From: Platynereis dumerilii | Taxonomy: Eukaryota > Annelida > Polychaeta > Phyllodocida > Nereididae | Assembly: GCA_026936325.1 (NCBI GenBank) | Contig: JAPTHN010000004.1 | Coordinates: forward strand, 45,783,289 to 45,847,288 | DNA length: 64,000 nt | Reading direction: 5' to 3' | Part shown: positions 23,101 to 34,100 of the stretch, one piece after another | Numbering within the stretch: position 1 is the first letter of the stretch | Layout: each line of letters begins with the position of its first letter | Notes under the pieces: model-generated | Database searches by the model: none | Seen by the model: the letters and a program-made list of their open reading frames with translations, nothing else | What the model was told of the DNA's origin: nothing | Made by a program: the position numbers and the translations under genes

Positions 23101-23719
23101 CCATTGTGTGTGAGATTGGCAGCATCACAAATGTCAATATTTTGCGAAATTTGACTGCAATTTCCTTAAATTGTCAAATATCGGACAAAAACAGCACCGA
23201 AACATCGTGAAAATGTGATATTCATATTACAAATGAGCTAAGCTATACATAGGTATGTGTATTTCTTCTGTGGGGCTTGTGGTTGCTGAGATATTTGGAG
23301 AAACGTCTGTCCTCTGCTTGGCGTGACAAACTGTAATGTCATGGGGATTAGACCTATAAAAGTTTCAACTTGGATAAAAGATACCATATTCACCCAAAAA
23401 TTACAAATATACAAGCCATAGTTTTGGCTTGACGCCCAATACACAAAAAAATTTTTTTGCACATTTTTCAATAATTGTGAGAAAAGTATTCATTTTCTGT
23501 CATTACAAAAAATATGATGTCACCATGGATGTACAATGGTCATGATGTCAAACATACTTTTTAATAAACCTAACACTAATTTTACTGATATGTTGCTGAC
23601 AAAAAATATAGGCACTTCAACCATGCATGTGTGACAAGTAGTTTGGAAGATGAGCACTTTAGCACACAAATGCAATCATTCACCTTCATTTTCTAGGTTG
23701 TCATCTTCTTCCCTGTCAG
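10925..23719 (-). CDS. Gene 2: last four coding exons, 5' end not found
   Basis: Four minus-strand exons (23684-23719, 21152-21184, 11214-11279, 10925-11112) have AG/GT borders and compatible phase-1 junctions. Together they encode about 107 residues: three acidic, Ser/Thr/Glu-rich stretches, then a 61-residue terminal segment starting ELCGMDMTDTE and ending FNDIDD. The product is not recognised. The tail is predicted mostly helical and very acidic. The large intron between the second and third exons contains the 9.1-kb nested insertion. The upstream partner must end in phase 1. In gene 1, exons 2, 3 and 7 end that way, so this could be an alternative 3' end of gene 1 or an independent gene starting in the 23.7-27.5 kb interval. 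Confidence 0.6.
11214..11279 (-). CDS. Gene 2 exon, 66 bp, symmetric phase 1
   Basis: Bordered by CATTACAG and GTAAGACT on the minus strand. It encodes TDAATASESQQSEHTQGSET with an Ala completed across the upstream junction. The Ser/Thr/Gln-rich, low-complexity composition suggests a disordered linker. A length divisible by three with phase 1 at both ends means it can be skipped without changing frame. Confidence 0.6.
11768..11866 (+). mobile_element. Left part of a split mariner-like element
   Basis: GAGGGACGTTCAGAAAGTTC and the following 80 bp match the terminal inverted repeat of the complete element at 46528-47525. The match stops at AGCATA (11866), where the 9.1-kb insertion begins, and resumes on the far side at 20962. 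No matching right-hand TIR is visible after 21050, so only one end remains. Confidence 0.75.
11867..12950. other. Left non-coding part of the TIR insertion
   Basis: It holds a short inverted pair of the TIR-related motif (12112-12130 against 12153-12172), a further copy at 12489, and a degenerate CTAT-rich stretch at 12690-12850. I see no gene. Confidence 0.5.
13182..16430 (-). pseudogene. LINE ORF2: endonuclease, reverse transcriptase, zinc knuckle
   Basis: The endonuclease part (16430 to about 15700) shows ICIQEHW with the catalytic Glu, AGDLNVD (the GDxN block), HLDYF and SSTH. The reverse transcriptase (about 14940-13980) has LDAQKAFD, RQGAVLS and CADNQLLLS. The last stands where an active enzyme has xADD, so a catalytic Asp is Asn here. 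Further down come FHRNLLRSIQGLP and a C-terminal CHLEPKDVEHFVMNCP Cys/His motif. At least four frame breaks separate the blocks. The enzyme would nick target DNA and reverse-transcribe the LINE RNA; this copy cannot. Confidence 0.85.
16467..17520 (-). pseudogene. LINE ORF1-like region: coiled coil and basic tail
   Basis: From about 17510 the minus strand reads a Lys/Glu-rich stretch leading into MQYLNSKTHITTLESQIKQL, a heptad-like coiled coil, then a Gln-rich segment (SQQRSRESRQQEQQQ). A second frame from 17066 continues with an Arg/Asn/Gln-rich chain containing repeated WRR and WRK (HWRRDQQGRD, NWRRRRDTEI). Coiled coil plus basic RNA-binding tail is the usual character of a LINE ORF1 product. 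The two frames are probably one original ORF split by a frameshift near 17070. Confidence 0.55.
17907..18788 (-). CDS. LINE-internal ORF of 293 residues, function unknown
   Basis: An uninterrupted minus-strand ORF starts MASHRTRGSR and ends RRKDKKKD. It has a polar N-terminus, a central region with VYELIKRATLMFYGEIQ and FHNSRAGYTVSLYHTTS, and a strongly basic C-terminus. It lies between the esterase ORF and the coiled-coil ORF, in the position of an ORF1 nucleic-acid-binding protein. I know of no named domain for it; single-strand nucleic-acid binding is an inference from position and charge. It is the best preserved frame of the LINE. Confidence 0.6.
   Translation of the reverse strand: MASHRTRGSRTMLDNEYPPLDNPGQVPGDSLEKTQLLDLVRERTGLRHEEESQMQMAPVGRSSRSNRSAARESFKLAIEKLSLSNGTPIEDRLMQTTVHNKFLSVTIKSHNYMLNKDSALKKKQAACDRPIMCDSTETDSLIMIRCQSGVYELIKRATLMFYGEIQHKGASADIELWQDKAQTFTQDVIKVTPFHNSRAGYTVSLYHTTSSLSVNGNGCQKFFKEEWPQITDVISEINAIQRNTDPVMLNENIKLCLREVLDNLTTPKSTKQKPRSNNSQKEVTGRRKDKKKD
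18830..19013 (+). repeat. Short direct repeat in the LINE spacer
   Basis: GCTGGCCCCCACCGTTGCCTGC occurs twice, at about 18835-18856 and 18992-19013, 157 bp apart, between the esterase ORF and the 293-residue ORF. It may be a small local duplication. Confidence 0.7.
19034..19850 (-). pseudogene. LINE-encoded SGNH (GDSL-type) esterase ORF
   Basis: The frame starts MYVDEQYSV at 19850 and soon gives VTDSRGRDL, matching block I of SGNH hydrolases with the nucleophile Ser in TDS instead of GDS. GGICDLT occupies the oxyanion (GxND-like) block, with Cys for Asn. The frame closes at 19224, but the next frame carries KVKVENFPDGLHPDKELK, supplying the Asp-His pair of the DxxH block, then a Lys/Arg-rich tail ending near 19034. 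One frameshift near 19230 explains this. The N-terminal Ser block and C-terminal DGLH block are therefore both present. Esterase domains are known in ORF1 of some CR1-type LINEs. Confidence 0.7.
20962..21095 (+). mobile_element. Right part of the split mariner-like element
   Basis: TTTGGAATGGTTTTCC through GGTTGCCATGGAAACTG matches positions about 46620-46695 of the complete element and continues where the fragment at 11768-11866 stops. Similarity fades past about 21050. Confidence 0.7.
21152..21184 (-). CDS. Gene 2 micro-exon, 33 bp
   Basis: Bordered on the minus strand by CTTTACAG and GTAAGTTG. It encodes TEEEEVTEPL with an Ala completed at the upstream junction. It is symmetric phase 1. 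Four consecutive Glu codons (GAAGAAGAAGAA) suggest triplet expansion. The remnant of the split mariner element ends within about 100 bp downstream of it. Confidence 0.5.
21185..23683. other. Gene 2 intron, mostly unannotated
   Basis: AT-rich sequence without recognisable exons. It contains a foldback candidate: ACAGTTTGTCACGTCAAGC near 22950-22968 is inverted at about 23312-23335 (GCTTGGCGTGACAAACTG). A 45-bp direct repeat ending TTGTGAGAAAAGTATT occurs near 22920-22948 and 23465-23490. Confidence 0.5.
23684..23719 (-). CDS. Gene 2 micro-exon, 36 bp
   Basis: Bordered on the minus strand by TTTCATTTCAG, a good pyrimidine tract, and GTGAATGA. It encodes DREEDDNLENE after a split Ala codon. It is symmetric phase 1 and strongly acidic. 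It is the most upstream exon that I can attach to gene 2. Confidence 0.5.
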
Positions 23720-24421
23720 CTGAAATGAAATAAATGATAAGTGTTAAGATTTAACTAGATTTCTGTCATGAATTACAAATATGACAGAAGTGTGCACTTA
23801 GCGGGGAAGATTTGTCTTGAATAGGGAAGTAACTATGCATTTATACGGAAACATGGCACACAGTTTAAAGATATATATCTTACTACAAAAAATATTTTTT
23901 CGAGCATTTGTTCTACTTTTTTTTTCTTTTCTCTAAAAACGTATATATATGAAGGCAGCTTTCTAGATGCTTCAGTCCCTGCTACGAGGCATCTGTTTAA
24001 ACCATAGGGGTTTTTGCACCTATCATATATAAGTTAACAACCACAAATGTTGGCATGGCCCAAAAAATTTTGAATATAGGCCTATATGGTCAACTCTAAT
24101 TTCTTTTAGTTATTTTCATCCAAGTCCTTGAAACCTCTGTGGAGTCAAGGACGGAAAATCTGACCAGGAGGGTAAATCCGTCTATCCCCTAATCTAGGCA
24201 TATATTCACATTTGTTGTAGTTGTGCGAGTTGTATAAGTAAGAAAAACTCGTTTTTCAAACAATTTTGTCGTTTCTATTGTGTTGACAGCATTTTAAATG
24301 GTATTTCAGGTCCTTTTAAAACCTGAAGACAAAATACAATGAAATCCTATGACGTCATCACTGCCATTTCGTCAGGCATATAGGCACTCTTGTTGGCTTT
24401 ATTTCCATCAACAAAAAAAGT

Positions 24422-24470
24422 AAAAATACCATGCAAAGCATGTGAACTCTCGGCTGGGGAAGTAACAGAA
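24422..24470 (-). mobile_element. Solo end of the ATTTTT-bordered repeat family
   Basis: AAAAATACCATGCAAAGCAT matches the left end of the copy at 54572 and, inverted, the right end of the copy at 31841-32731. Similarity ends within about 30 bp, and no opposite end is found nearby. Confidence 0.55.
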
Positions 24471-26729
24471 TATTTTACAAATATTGGATGGGAGGGAGTC
24501 CAATATAGAGTATAATTGGATGAAGAAAAGTTATATTTGGACGACTTACCATCCTATATCTGTTATATTCTTCATCCAATATAACTATATTCTCAATTTT
24601 CATGCGAAATACAACAAAATATTATAAGCATAACATGTTTATTGTTCAAACAACTTTTTGCAGTTTGTAACATATCAAAATAACAGAAAAATGTTATATT
24701 CACCATTGAATAAATGACATATTGCTGTAATATGTACAAGTAACACTTAAATTATATTTCCTTCTTAACATAAATAAGTTCCATGTGAAAAGTTTCATGT
24801 AAATAGTAAAAGTCACTGAATTCACAAGTATCCACTTCAGCACAAATTAATATGTGCATTGAAATTCTGAAAAGTCATTGAGTCACATATATAACGGCCT
24901 ATATTTCATATGACCAAGTTATTGATCATTGCGCTGCCTGCCCACTAGGTGGCATGGCAGTGCCTCCATTTCGTAAGGGAGATTTTTTGCACACACTGAA
25001 ATGTTAACATTTAGGCCTAATTTTATGTAACAGCTACTGGGCACCTGCCACTACTTTCACAGCCCTTCTTCACTGTATGTTACGTTACTGTCATAAAGTT
25101 TGTCCCCGGATCTTTAAACTAACATTTAGTGGCTTTATTGTGACATTTTGAAAGTATTTCCCTAGGAGTATTTCTTCCACAGTTCTACACACACTGCTCT
25201 CCAAGCATGGCTATGGCTGCATTAGCCTGGTCTTCTGGCCTGTATGCATTCACATAGCAGGTCACCAGACTATGGCTAATCATATCAAAAATCGAATGGA
25301 CAATATTTCATGTGACATGTTATTTACTATTAGCTGACAATGATAAGAAAGCCTAAAGAAAAACATACCTTAATTCCTGTTCACATATCAAGTATTCCCT
25401 TAGAAGTGAAAAAAGCAGGTCAGCATATCCTATCTTATATTTTTGTTGTTTCCCAACATTTCCTTTTTCTATGCACATCCTCAAATCGCCATGCATTCAT
25501 GCCTCCTTGCACCAATCGTCCTCTTTCCATCACTTCTAAGGATTTTTTACTTTACAGCCGTATCTCTTACGGCTACGACCGTAACCGTACATTCCACTAC
25601 TTTCCTATTCCCCCCCTATGTGGAGACACTTCCAGTGGCCATTTTCCTCCAGAGGGCCCCACCCATCTCCTCCAGAGGACGACACCTACAAGGCGAGCAA
25701 CTGCCTACTGCACAACATGGATCAACCTGCTGCTCCCAGGACACTCCCTCTCTGTACTTTCAAGTATATTGTTCTTCTTTTCTACATTTATGTGCATTTC
25801 TCCTCATTGATAATGATTTATTCCCATTTTTTATCACTTTTTATTTCCCATTATTGTCCAAACCTACTTCATTTACTCACAAATCTATTTCAACCTTAAT
25901 CCACTCTGTCAAACTTGCTGCATTTCTCATCTCAATCACTCTAATTCTCTTACATCTCAACTCCCTTATGTCTAATGTCATTTAATGTATACTATAGAAA
26001 TAACCTGTCTGTAGGCCAACACTACCTGTCACTTTTCATTGTTTTATATATTCATATTTTTACAAATAACAGCCACAATTATACAATGATTATTCTTTTT
26101 TCCACTGATTACCACACCAACATGCAGCACTGCCTGCATAAACTTCCATCACTACAATTCATCCTATATTATCCTATATTATAAGTCACAGTTTGGGTCA
26201 TTTGGTTTATTTCTATGCACTGCTTCAATTTTGCATTAATCACAGTGGCCTTACACCAATATCTCTGTTTCACTGTATTCTCGACAGTGGCCTACTTTAT
26301 TTCCATATTTTCCCCCCTACAACTGTTTCTCATGTCGTAACAGCTCCACAGTGCCCACCACTAAAGAGCCATGATTCTAACAAGGTATTACTACAGGTTT
26401 TCCCTGGGCTCCGCAGAGAGAGGCATGGGCCACTCATTTTGACTTGCCTCTTGGTGTAACATCTCATTATGTTTCACTTCATTTCAATCTATCTATAACA
26501 TGTCAGTTTCGTGGGGGCCCTCTAGTACTTTATACTTCAAGAATGTCCATTTATCACATGGAACTAGGTCACACCAACTTGTGTTACAAACATGTCACAC
26601 CTTGTACCAGTCCTGTTTGATGTTAACTGTAAAAGTTAGCTGTTATCAACAACTTGTTTATACTAAATTTGTCCTAAAAGCATCCTGGTGCCAGCTAGAT
26701 CCAGTGTTTACAAATTTGGTAGAAAGAAT

Positions 26730-26867
26730 GCAATAAGGAATGAAGAAAAGAAGGAATGAAGGAAGGAATGAACAAAGGAATGAACAAATGAATGAAGGGA
26801 GGAATGTAGTGGGGGAAGGAAGGGAAGGCCTCGAGATAGATACACAGATAGATAGACAACTAAACAC

Positions 26868-26907
<40 letters not shown>

Positions 26908-26923
26908 ACAGACAGACAGATAC

Positions 26924-26955
<32 letters not shown>

Positions 26956-27012
26956 ACAAACAGACAAATAGATAGATAGACAGCTAGACAGACAGACAGA
27001 TAGATAGATGCA
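26730..27012 (+). repeat. GAAT/GAAG and GATA simple repeats
   Basis: A run of GAATGAAG-type tetramers (26730-26800) is followed by nearly pure GATA tetramers with GACA interruptions (about 26833-27010). The open frames through it are repeat artefacts. Confidence 0.95.
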
Positions 27013-27544
27013 AGAAACTCTTAAAAGTGCTTGTACGTTTTTTTTAAAGGAATAGCAGTGTTACCAATCGTAAATGACAGAGCAATAACAAACTGGTAAA
27101 TTACTCCTGGGCAGAAAGACAGGAGAGTAACATCAAAGACAGGTGGATAGTTTGGGTCAGTGGGATGGCCAGGAAATGTGTATTTAGCCAAGACAGCATT
27201 GATACTGTGAGCCAAGATTTGACTGAAATATTACACGGAGGGATATACACTACGGATACATGTGTGATTCACCCTCAGTCCGGGTAGCACATCATTCACC
27301 GGTTTCCGGTTAAGACATTTCTAGTTTTTTAGGAAATTGAATGAATTGAAATATACATATTTCATTTGAAAACGGGTACAATGTTATGAAAGAACAACGA
27401 TAAAAGTCATTGAGTTAATATTGTCCTTATTAACAGGGATAAACAACACCAACGAAAGTTTCTGAAGTTCACCAATTCCTTGAAATATATACAAAAGTCA
27501 GCGAAAGTGTATCATTAATATGATGAACTTGACGAAACTCACAA

Positions 27545-28150
27545 TTACTTAAAATTATAATTTATATTTACTGAGCAATTATGAAAAGTAGGTTGGAACA
27601 CCGACCGATTTTGATTCAACACTTGTTGTGACTGAACGTTAAGAAAAAAACCATCCAGGTCATCATCGAGCAGATTCAGGTTAGGTGAAAGGGACAGTAA
27701 CTGTTGAGTAGGACTTCGAGTCGGACTTTTGTGAGCGGACAATGTGACAATGGGTTGAGCTTGTAAAGTATTACTATCACCAGAGCTAGTGGGAGCAAGA
27801 GGAGCTTGAGCAGTAGAAACATTTCCTGTGACAGTAGCAGGTGGATCATCTGAAGTGACCAAGTTTCTTGAGAAACCATCACTTATGATATTGCTCATGG
27901 TTTTCATGCGTTTATCTGAAACCTTGCTATAACTTGACAGGCTTGCTGTTGAGGCGTGTTGAGTAATGGCCACTATGTGTCGGCCTTCTTGGCCACCTTC
28001 ATCCAAGAGCGTCACCGTCGTGGCTCGTAAACAATGATTTGTGTAATGTTTTGACAGCTGAGCCGCCTCACTGATATCCGACATCATTGATCCAATCGTG
28101 CGTTCACCGATTGCTATCTTATCGTACCAAACTTTGTCGTTGTCATTCAC
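27545..28150 (-). CDS. Gene 1 exon 10: DUF3504 catalytic half and tail
   Basis: The acceptor GTTATTTTTAG precedes GTG AAT GAC; the exon starts in phase 0 and ends with TAA at 27547-27545. It carries VWYDKIAIGERTIGSMM, the YTNHCLRATTVTLLDEGG block, HIVAITQHAS and SLSSYSK, all in the spacing expected of DUF3504. About 120 low-complexity residues and PTFHNCSVNINYNFK follow. It is the longest coding exon and is intact. Confidence 0.88.
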   Translation of the reverse strand: MNDNDKVWYDKIAIGERTIGSMMSDISEAAQLSKHYTNHCLRATTVTLLDEGGQEGRHIVAITQHASTASLSSYSKVSDKRMKTMSNIISDGFSRNLVTSDDPPATVTGNVSTAQAPLAPTSSGDSNTLQAQPIVTLSAHKSPTRSPTQQLLSLSPNLNLLDDDLDGFFLNVQSQQVLNQNRSVFQPTFHNCSVNINYNFK

Positions 28151-31100
28151 CTAAAAATAACACCAAAATATAAATTAAGCAAACAATTTTTCAAATGAGG
28201 AATATTTAATATCCAAATCCATCTTCAGTCAACTTTTCGAAAATTTAGTTTACCTTCTGTTTCAGTCTTTGAAATAGGAAAATGCACTCCGGGTTCAGTT
28301 TCTTCTTGTATTTCACAAACGTTTTAACTGGACAGCATTCATCGTCATCTGCAAAGAAAATATTTCATCAATTGAAAATATTCATGCTTTCAAGAAAACC
28401 TTAACAAATATGAAAAACTTGCACTTTACTGAATAAATTCAAATAACGCAACGTTGTCAACAACTATTTAATAGGACCTTCATTGTGTTTATTTACATAT
28501 TTGTCTGTGAACAGTCGTAGATAAAATGAAGAAATGTAAACCTTGAAGTCTGTTTTCAATGTGACGTTACGGCTCGGCTGTTGAAGCTACGACCATTTTA
28601 CTTTAGATGGAGCATCATGCTCTTGTGGAGGATGGACAGATCACTTGGCTCACCACCTAACAATGAGTGGTGTACTCAAGAAAAAAATACCTGTGCTTGT
28701 GAAGAAGTGCCTTATCTTGAAATATTTGAAGACATACTGACCTTTTAACTTTTAGATACGAGCCGACAGTTCAGCAAAGTGAAAAGTAACCTCCAGCCTC
28801 TGTTTGTTTATACAGTGGCCATTTTTAATGATGCATTTTGGGTAGTGAAAAATGCATTGTGGAAAACAACTTTTTTAATCATTTTTTTTAAGTTAATAAT
28901 AATTTTAAATATTTTAGCCAATAACTGTTCTAACAATTAGGTATTTATCACTGTCACAAATAAAATATTTTAACTAAAACACCCAAAATTAACAGCAAAA
29001 AATTCAAGTAGAGCAACTATTTATTTGTGATGTCACAACAGCCAATGGTGACATCACAGCAGCCAATGGTGACGTCACAATGTGATTGTGACATCACAGA
29101 GGCAGTCAGCAAACATGGTAGCTGTGATTTTGCCTGGATCTTTCAGTGTCCTTGATTAAATTCACTCTTGTGTCGGATCAACAACTTTAATATGACTTTT
29201 CTCTTCAAATATGAAGTGGTAAGCTACTCAACTTTGATTATGCTTAATGATATAGATGTAAAGGCAGTGGTTATTGAGTATTTCGGGTTGTTGGAGTTCC
29301 TGAGGCGAGATCTGTTCATCATTCCCTGGAATGATGAAGTCCATTATCTAATTTTACTTGGCACAATAACAGTCGGGTGTGTACATGATTTAATGGGCAA
29401 ACAACATTTGATTTAGCTTATATACATCCAGAGATATCGTCGTTTAAAGTGCAACAATCAAACGACGAAAATCAAGCTGTCACAGCCCCAAATATTGTCA
29501 ATGTGCGTGTGTGGACAGGACAAAAATCTATCAAGTACACGTAGGCCTATAGCCAAAGTTCAGCTGAGGAAACCACAATGAACTGTATACTTAATTCAAC
29601 TCACCTTAGTCGTTTTTGCTTTAAAGCATGACTTAGAATGGACGTTTTTTCTGTACCAGACTTTTCCGCATCGTCTGCTCAGTCAAATCGTTTTTCCTGG
29701 ATGTCCTGACGTGCTCTTCGGCTTTTTTCGCGTGACGTCACAACCTGCCGAAGTGGCGCGGCCTGGTGCAAACTTTTTGAACTATGGCACGTCGGATCCA
29801 ATATAACATTTCAGAATCCAATATAATTTTTCTGGATCCGATATAACTTTTTGCTACCTAATATAGCGGTAATGTCGGACAAGAACAATCGACTGTGATT
29901 GGATGACACAATTCAAGTGAAGAATATAACCTCATATTGACTGAAACTGAAGTCCACAATTGTTTTGTTCCATGAAAATTTTTCGTTTAGAAATTTATTT
30001 TTTTTGATAATTTTTTTTTTTGGCTTTTTTTCTGGGAGAATTTAGAAATCATTTTTTCTTTGTAACTTTTTTTTTTTTTTGCGCAACTTTTTTTGGGTAA
30101 ATTAAAAAATTTTTTTTTGAAATCTTTTTTTTTTCTGAATTTTCTTTTTCTTCGGAAATTTGGACCAACAGGTTTTTATTGATGCCAATAATTATCTTTG
30201 CAATCTGTGTCTGAAATGTATTTTAACAACAATGCAACAGCATTGTGATGTCATAACCAGTGCTGCCACCTGGATGATGTCACAATAGCTCAAACAATGA
30301 CTTGTGACGTCATGACTATTGTTTGGTAACGACAGAAGGTTCCTTGGGTACATAATCTTTGCTTGGATGCAGAGTGACAGAATTGGCTTGTGGTAGAAGA
30401 ACTAGGCACCTGAGATGGGTGAAATACAACCGCACGACATTGTCAGTAGAAAATAGAAGGGTATGACAAATTTTACAGGTATGGTTGGCAGAATAAAAGA
30501 GAAATTGTTGACGAAAGGATCAAGGACAAAAGTGACCTCATTGCAATAACTCTTTGGCTATAAATAGTCGAGAGTTAATAAAGGTAAAGCATTGTTGCAT
30601 GAGACGAAGAATTATTCATGTATACATATCAGCACCCCAATGTTCTAATACCGATAGAAAATCCTATATGAAAGTTAAAGGAATGCAAAACTTGAAGAAA
30701 TCATAAGATATGATAGGTACAGCTGCATAATGCCCTGTGGATGGATTTACTATCATTGTTGGACGGATTTATCAACAACCTGGACGGATTTAGATGCCCT
30801 AACCTTCATTTTTTTGTCGCCATGGTTTCACCAAAACTTGCATGAATATTTTACTTTTTTTTCTGCAAGTGATGTAGTCATTTTAATTTTGGCATCTTAT
30901 ACCAATTTCCTGGGAATAGGCCTCAATATTTTGGCTGTAAACTTGACATTGACAGCCAGGTGATAATAAAAATTTACCTTGTGCAAGAGATTCCATCGCC
31001 TCTTTTGGGTTCTGCAGGGCATTTGTAATAGCTTTCTCCCTTTCATCATCAGATTTCCCTTGGAGAATTTTCCAAAACTGAAACAACCAGTCAACATTCA

Positions 31101-34100
31101 ATAAAGTTTTAGGGGCCGACCAGATAATCTTTGGGGGGGGGGGGCCGGGGCGGCTATGGATATTTGGTGAAAAAAAAGATTGTTTCCCACTTGACACTGA
31201 AAAAAAAGGTTTGTTCAGCACATGGAAATAAAAAAAAAAGTTTGTTTCCACCTGTAGCTAGGGTACCGTAATGTTAAAATTCCGATAAAAAAGTTTGCCA
31301 CGAGTGCGCATGCGAAAAAAATTGTTCATCGACGCGTCGCGAACGAAAAAAAAAGTTCGTCCCGGGGGTAAAGTCCATGGCCCCCCCCCCAACTATCGTC
31401 TGGTCGGCCCCTTATTAACGTAGACAGCTCCAGCACAATAGCAATATTGTGACACACACTGTATGTCTACAGAGTACAGATACTGCTTGTAACAGTCAAG
31501 AGCCTAGTCATTTTCGCTTCAACTCACAAAATTTGGTACGTCTCTACCAGATTTTTTGCAGATTTCAGGAGGAAAATGCAGATCAATATGATCTTGACAT
31601 TATTAGATTTTATGCAAATATTAATAACTCAAACAATACGAGGTTGATTTTTAAAACAATTGTGTTCTTTAAATCAGCAGAAAATACTCATCAGGTATTA
31701 CCAGACTCTCTGGCAAATTTAAGGGGAGGTATGGATGAGAAGGACACTTTTCTGCAGTTTTAAGTTTAATGGACCAAGTTTGGTATCAAAGGATAGGTTT
31801 TTGTTAAAAATTAGATGATTTCAGGCCATTTTGCATTTTTAAGCCGAAGCTATTCATAGCTTCTGGCTTATTACGATCCTGTGTTTCCATGCCGGCAGGC
31901 AGTTACTGGTCTGTCAACCTATCACCGATGATTCCTCTGTTAATATGATGAATGAACCAACCAAACTCCTCCTGTACCTTTATTTACTCACATACATGAG
32001 ACAGGGTTGTACTCTGACTGTTTTGACTGCATATTTCCGCTGATACAGGCCCTGTTCAGCAGAGTGCTGGCTCTGCATGACTTTCTCTGTCTGCATCTAA
32101 TGAGGCTCTGGATAATCGGCCAACTTTGTTTCGTGACGTCACTATCAAGTTTGTTGATTCCCGTGAGGTGGCAGCACAGGTAGCAAGTGCTGTAGTTCAC
32201 TACATTCACACTAGGGCTCTATGCAGATGAAACAGGCAATTATTGGTCAATGGCAATCGATTGGCCCTACCAATGACCAATGACAATGAATGATCAGTGG
32301 CAATCAATAGTTAATGGCAATCAATAGTTAATGGCAATCCCATGTCTTGTCTGTTGTGTAGATTTGATAGCCATTGTACACTGATCTGAAGACAAAACTA
32401 TTTTGTTCTGAGTTACTAAATTTCTCCTGCATTTAAGTTCAATTTGATACAAACTAGTATTGATTTATACATAGTATTACATACATGGAAGTATTAGTAT
32501 AAATTTATTCATCTGTCGATCTTCCTGTCTATTTGCCTTCCTTTAGAACCTTCTTAACTGTCATTATGTCATCATAAGAGGACAAAAAAAAATTTAAATC
32601 CAAATTTTGTATTTGCACAATGGATAATAGGCCTACTCTTAAATTTAATTAAACATAGGCCTACCAGTTTATTCAAATCTTTTAAAAGCAATGTTACTTC
32701 TCTAGCTGAGGCTTTACATGCTTTGCATGGTATTTTTATGATGAACGGTTGCCATGGTAACCAGTTTAAAAGGCAAAAAAACGCCAACTTTTACTGCTCA
32801 CGGGATGTGAAATTTCTGAAGTTACAGATACGGTTGAAAAATTTAGAAAAAAGTGACGAATAAAGAGAAAAAACAAAACGCAGAAAATTACAGAGCGGAT
32901 TTTTGATATTCCTTTTCATCGCGTCAGAAAGTAGGGTAAAGTAGACAAAAGTCACTTTTTTATAAAATTGCTCGTTTTTATGGCTGCAATTTCAATCAAT
33001 TTTGTTACGGAAAAAAAATTTACAAATCTGGCCTGTAATTCTCTAGTTAATTTTTCAAGGATTCCGATGATGTATCCCACAAGTTGCTTCATTGAACGGT
33101 TGAAGTTTTTTCACATCCCGCGCAGGGTAAAAGTTGATTTTCGAAAGTTGGGGAAAATGGCGAAAATGTGACATAAGTTTACGGCATTTCAGGCAATTGA
33201 CCACTAAATTAAATATATGTGTCTATTTCTCCAAATCTAATGAAGATACAGGTACGAAATGTTGCCAAGATTTACTTATCATTGTTATGTTTCACCAAGA
33301 AAAATGTTGCCATGGCAAATGCTTTTTGGTGAGGACATCTTTGAAATGACACAAAGCCACTATTTACGTGCTAAAATTTGTTGATGATTTTGTATTTGAC
33401 ATGGTTTTAATGATGATAGAGACATATTTTGATATAATTGAAGTTAGGACTGGTTGCCTGAGTTGGTGTAGGTCAAAGATATGGCATTAACTGAATATAT
33501 GAAGCTTACATATTTTTGTGGAATTTCCCACCCATACCTCCCCTTAAATTCAATAATAAAAGTGCCTGGCTCATGATTCTGAGTCATGCACGCTACTATT
33601 CTAATAAAAAAATTGTAAATCGTCGATGAAACAGTTTTGTTTTTTGCATTATTATCTAATTATTGACTGGGTCCACATGATTACCCCACAACTTTATTCT
33701 ATTGTTTATTTTGATACCTTCAACGGTACTTTTCCCTCCAGACCCAGGAATTTTTCAAATGCACATCTTGGGTATCTTGCTACGGACATCACAGTTGACA
33801 GGCTTTGCCTCTTGACTTTCTGAAAAAGTAAGTTTGTGGATTCATGTTAGTCAATGCCGCAATTGAAATGGGCAAATTTGAAAGGTGCCACGGAAACATG
33901 AGTGTAATGATAAATAACAGTTGCCAAAAAAAATATATATATATAGGCTAATGTGTAATTATAAGTCAGTAATTCAATACCTTTCCAGTCACCCCATACA
34001 GTTTCTTTTGCAATGATTTGTAGGTCAGATCTTCTCCATCCACCGCATCTAATGACCTTGCAATCTTCACTTTGTCCTGAAACCAGTACAGGCAATTCCT

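Larger units (their letters stand above)
23720..27544. other. Interval between gene 2 exons and the gene 1 stop
   Basis: It holds one end of an ATTTTT-bordered repeat (24422-24470), a partial copy of the GGACGGATTTAC family near 24120-24190, a foldback of CCAATATA-rich sequence (24480-24600), a pyrimidine-rich stretch with open but unconvincing frames (25340-26460), a possible terminal exon (25185-25275, minus) and the GATA repeats at 26830-27010. I cannot identify a promoter or first exon for gene 2 here. Confidence 0.4.

Noticed and set aside
25340-25985. Overlapping open frames of 156 and 180 codons on the plus strand
   Set aside because: They lie in pyrimidine-rich DNA that lowers stop frequency. 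There is no domain, and neither frame has gene-like composition.
27021-27215. 64-residue minus-strand frame with hydrophobic end
   Set aside because: It reads somewhat like protein but lacks matched splice sites and a recognisable family.
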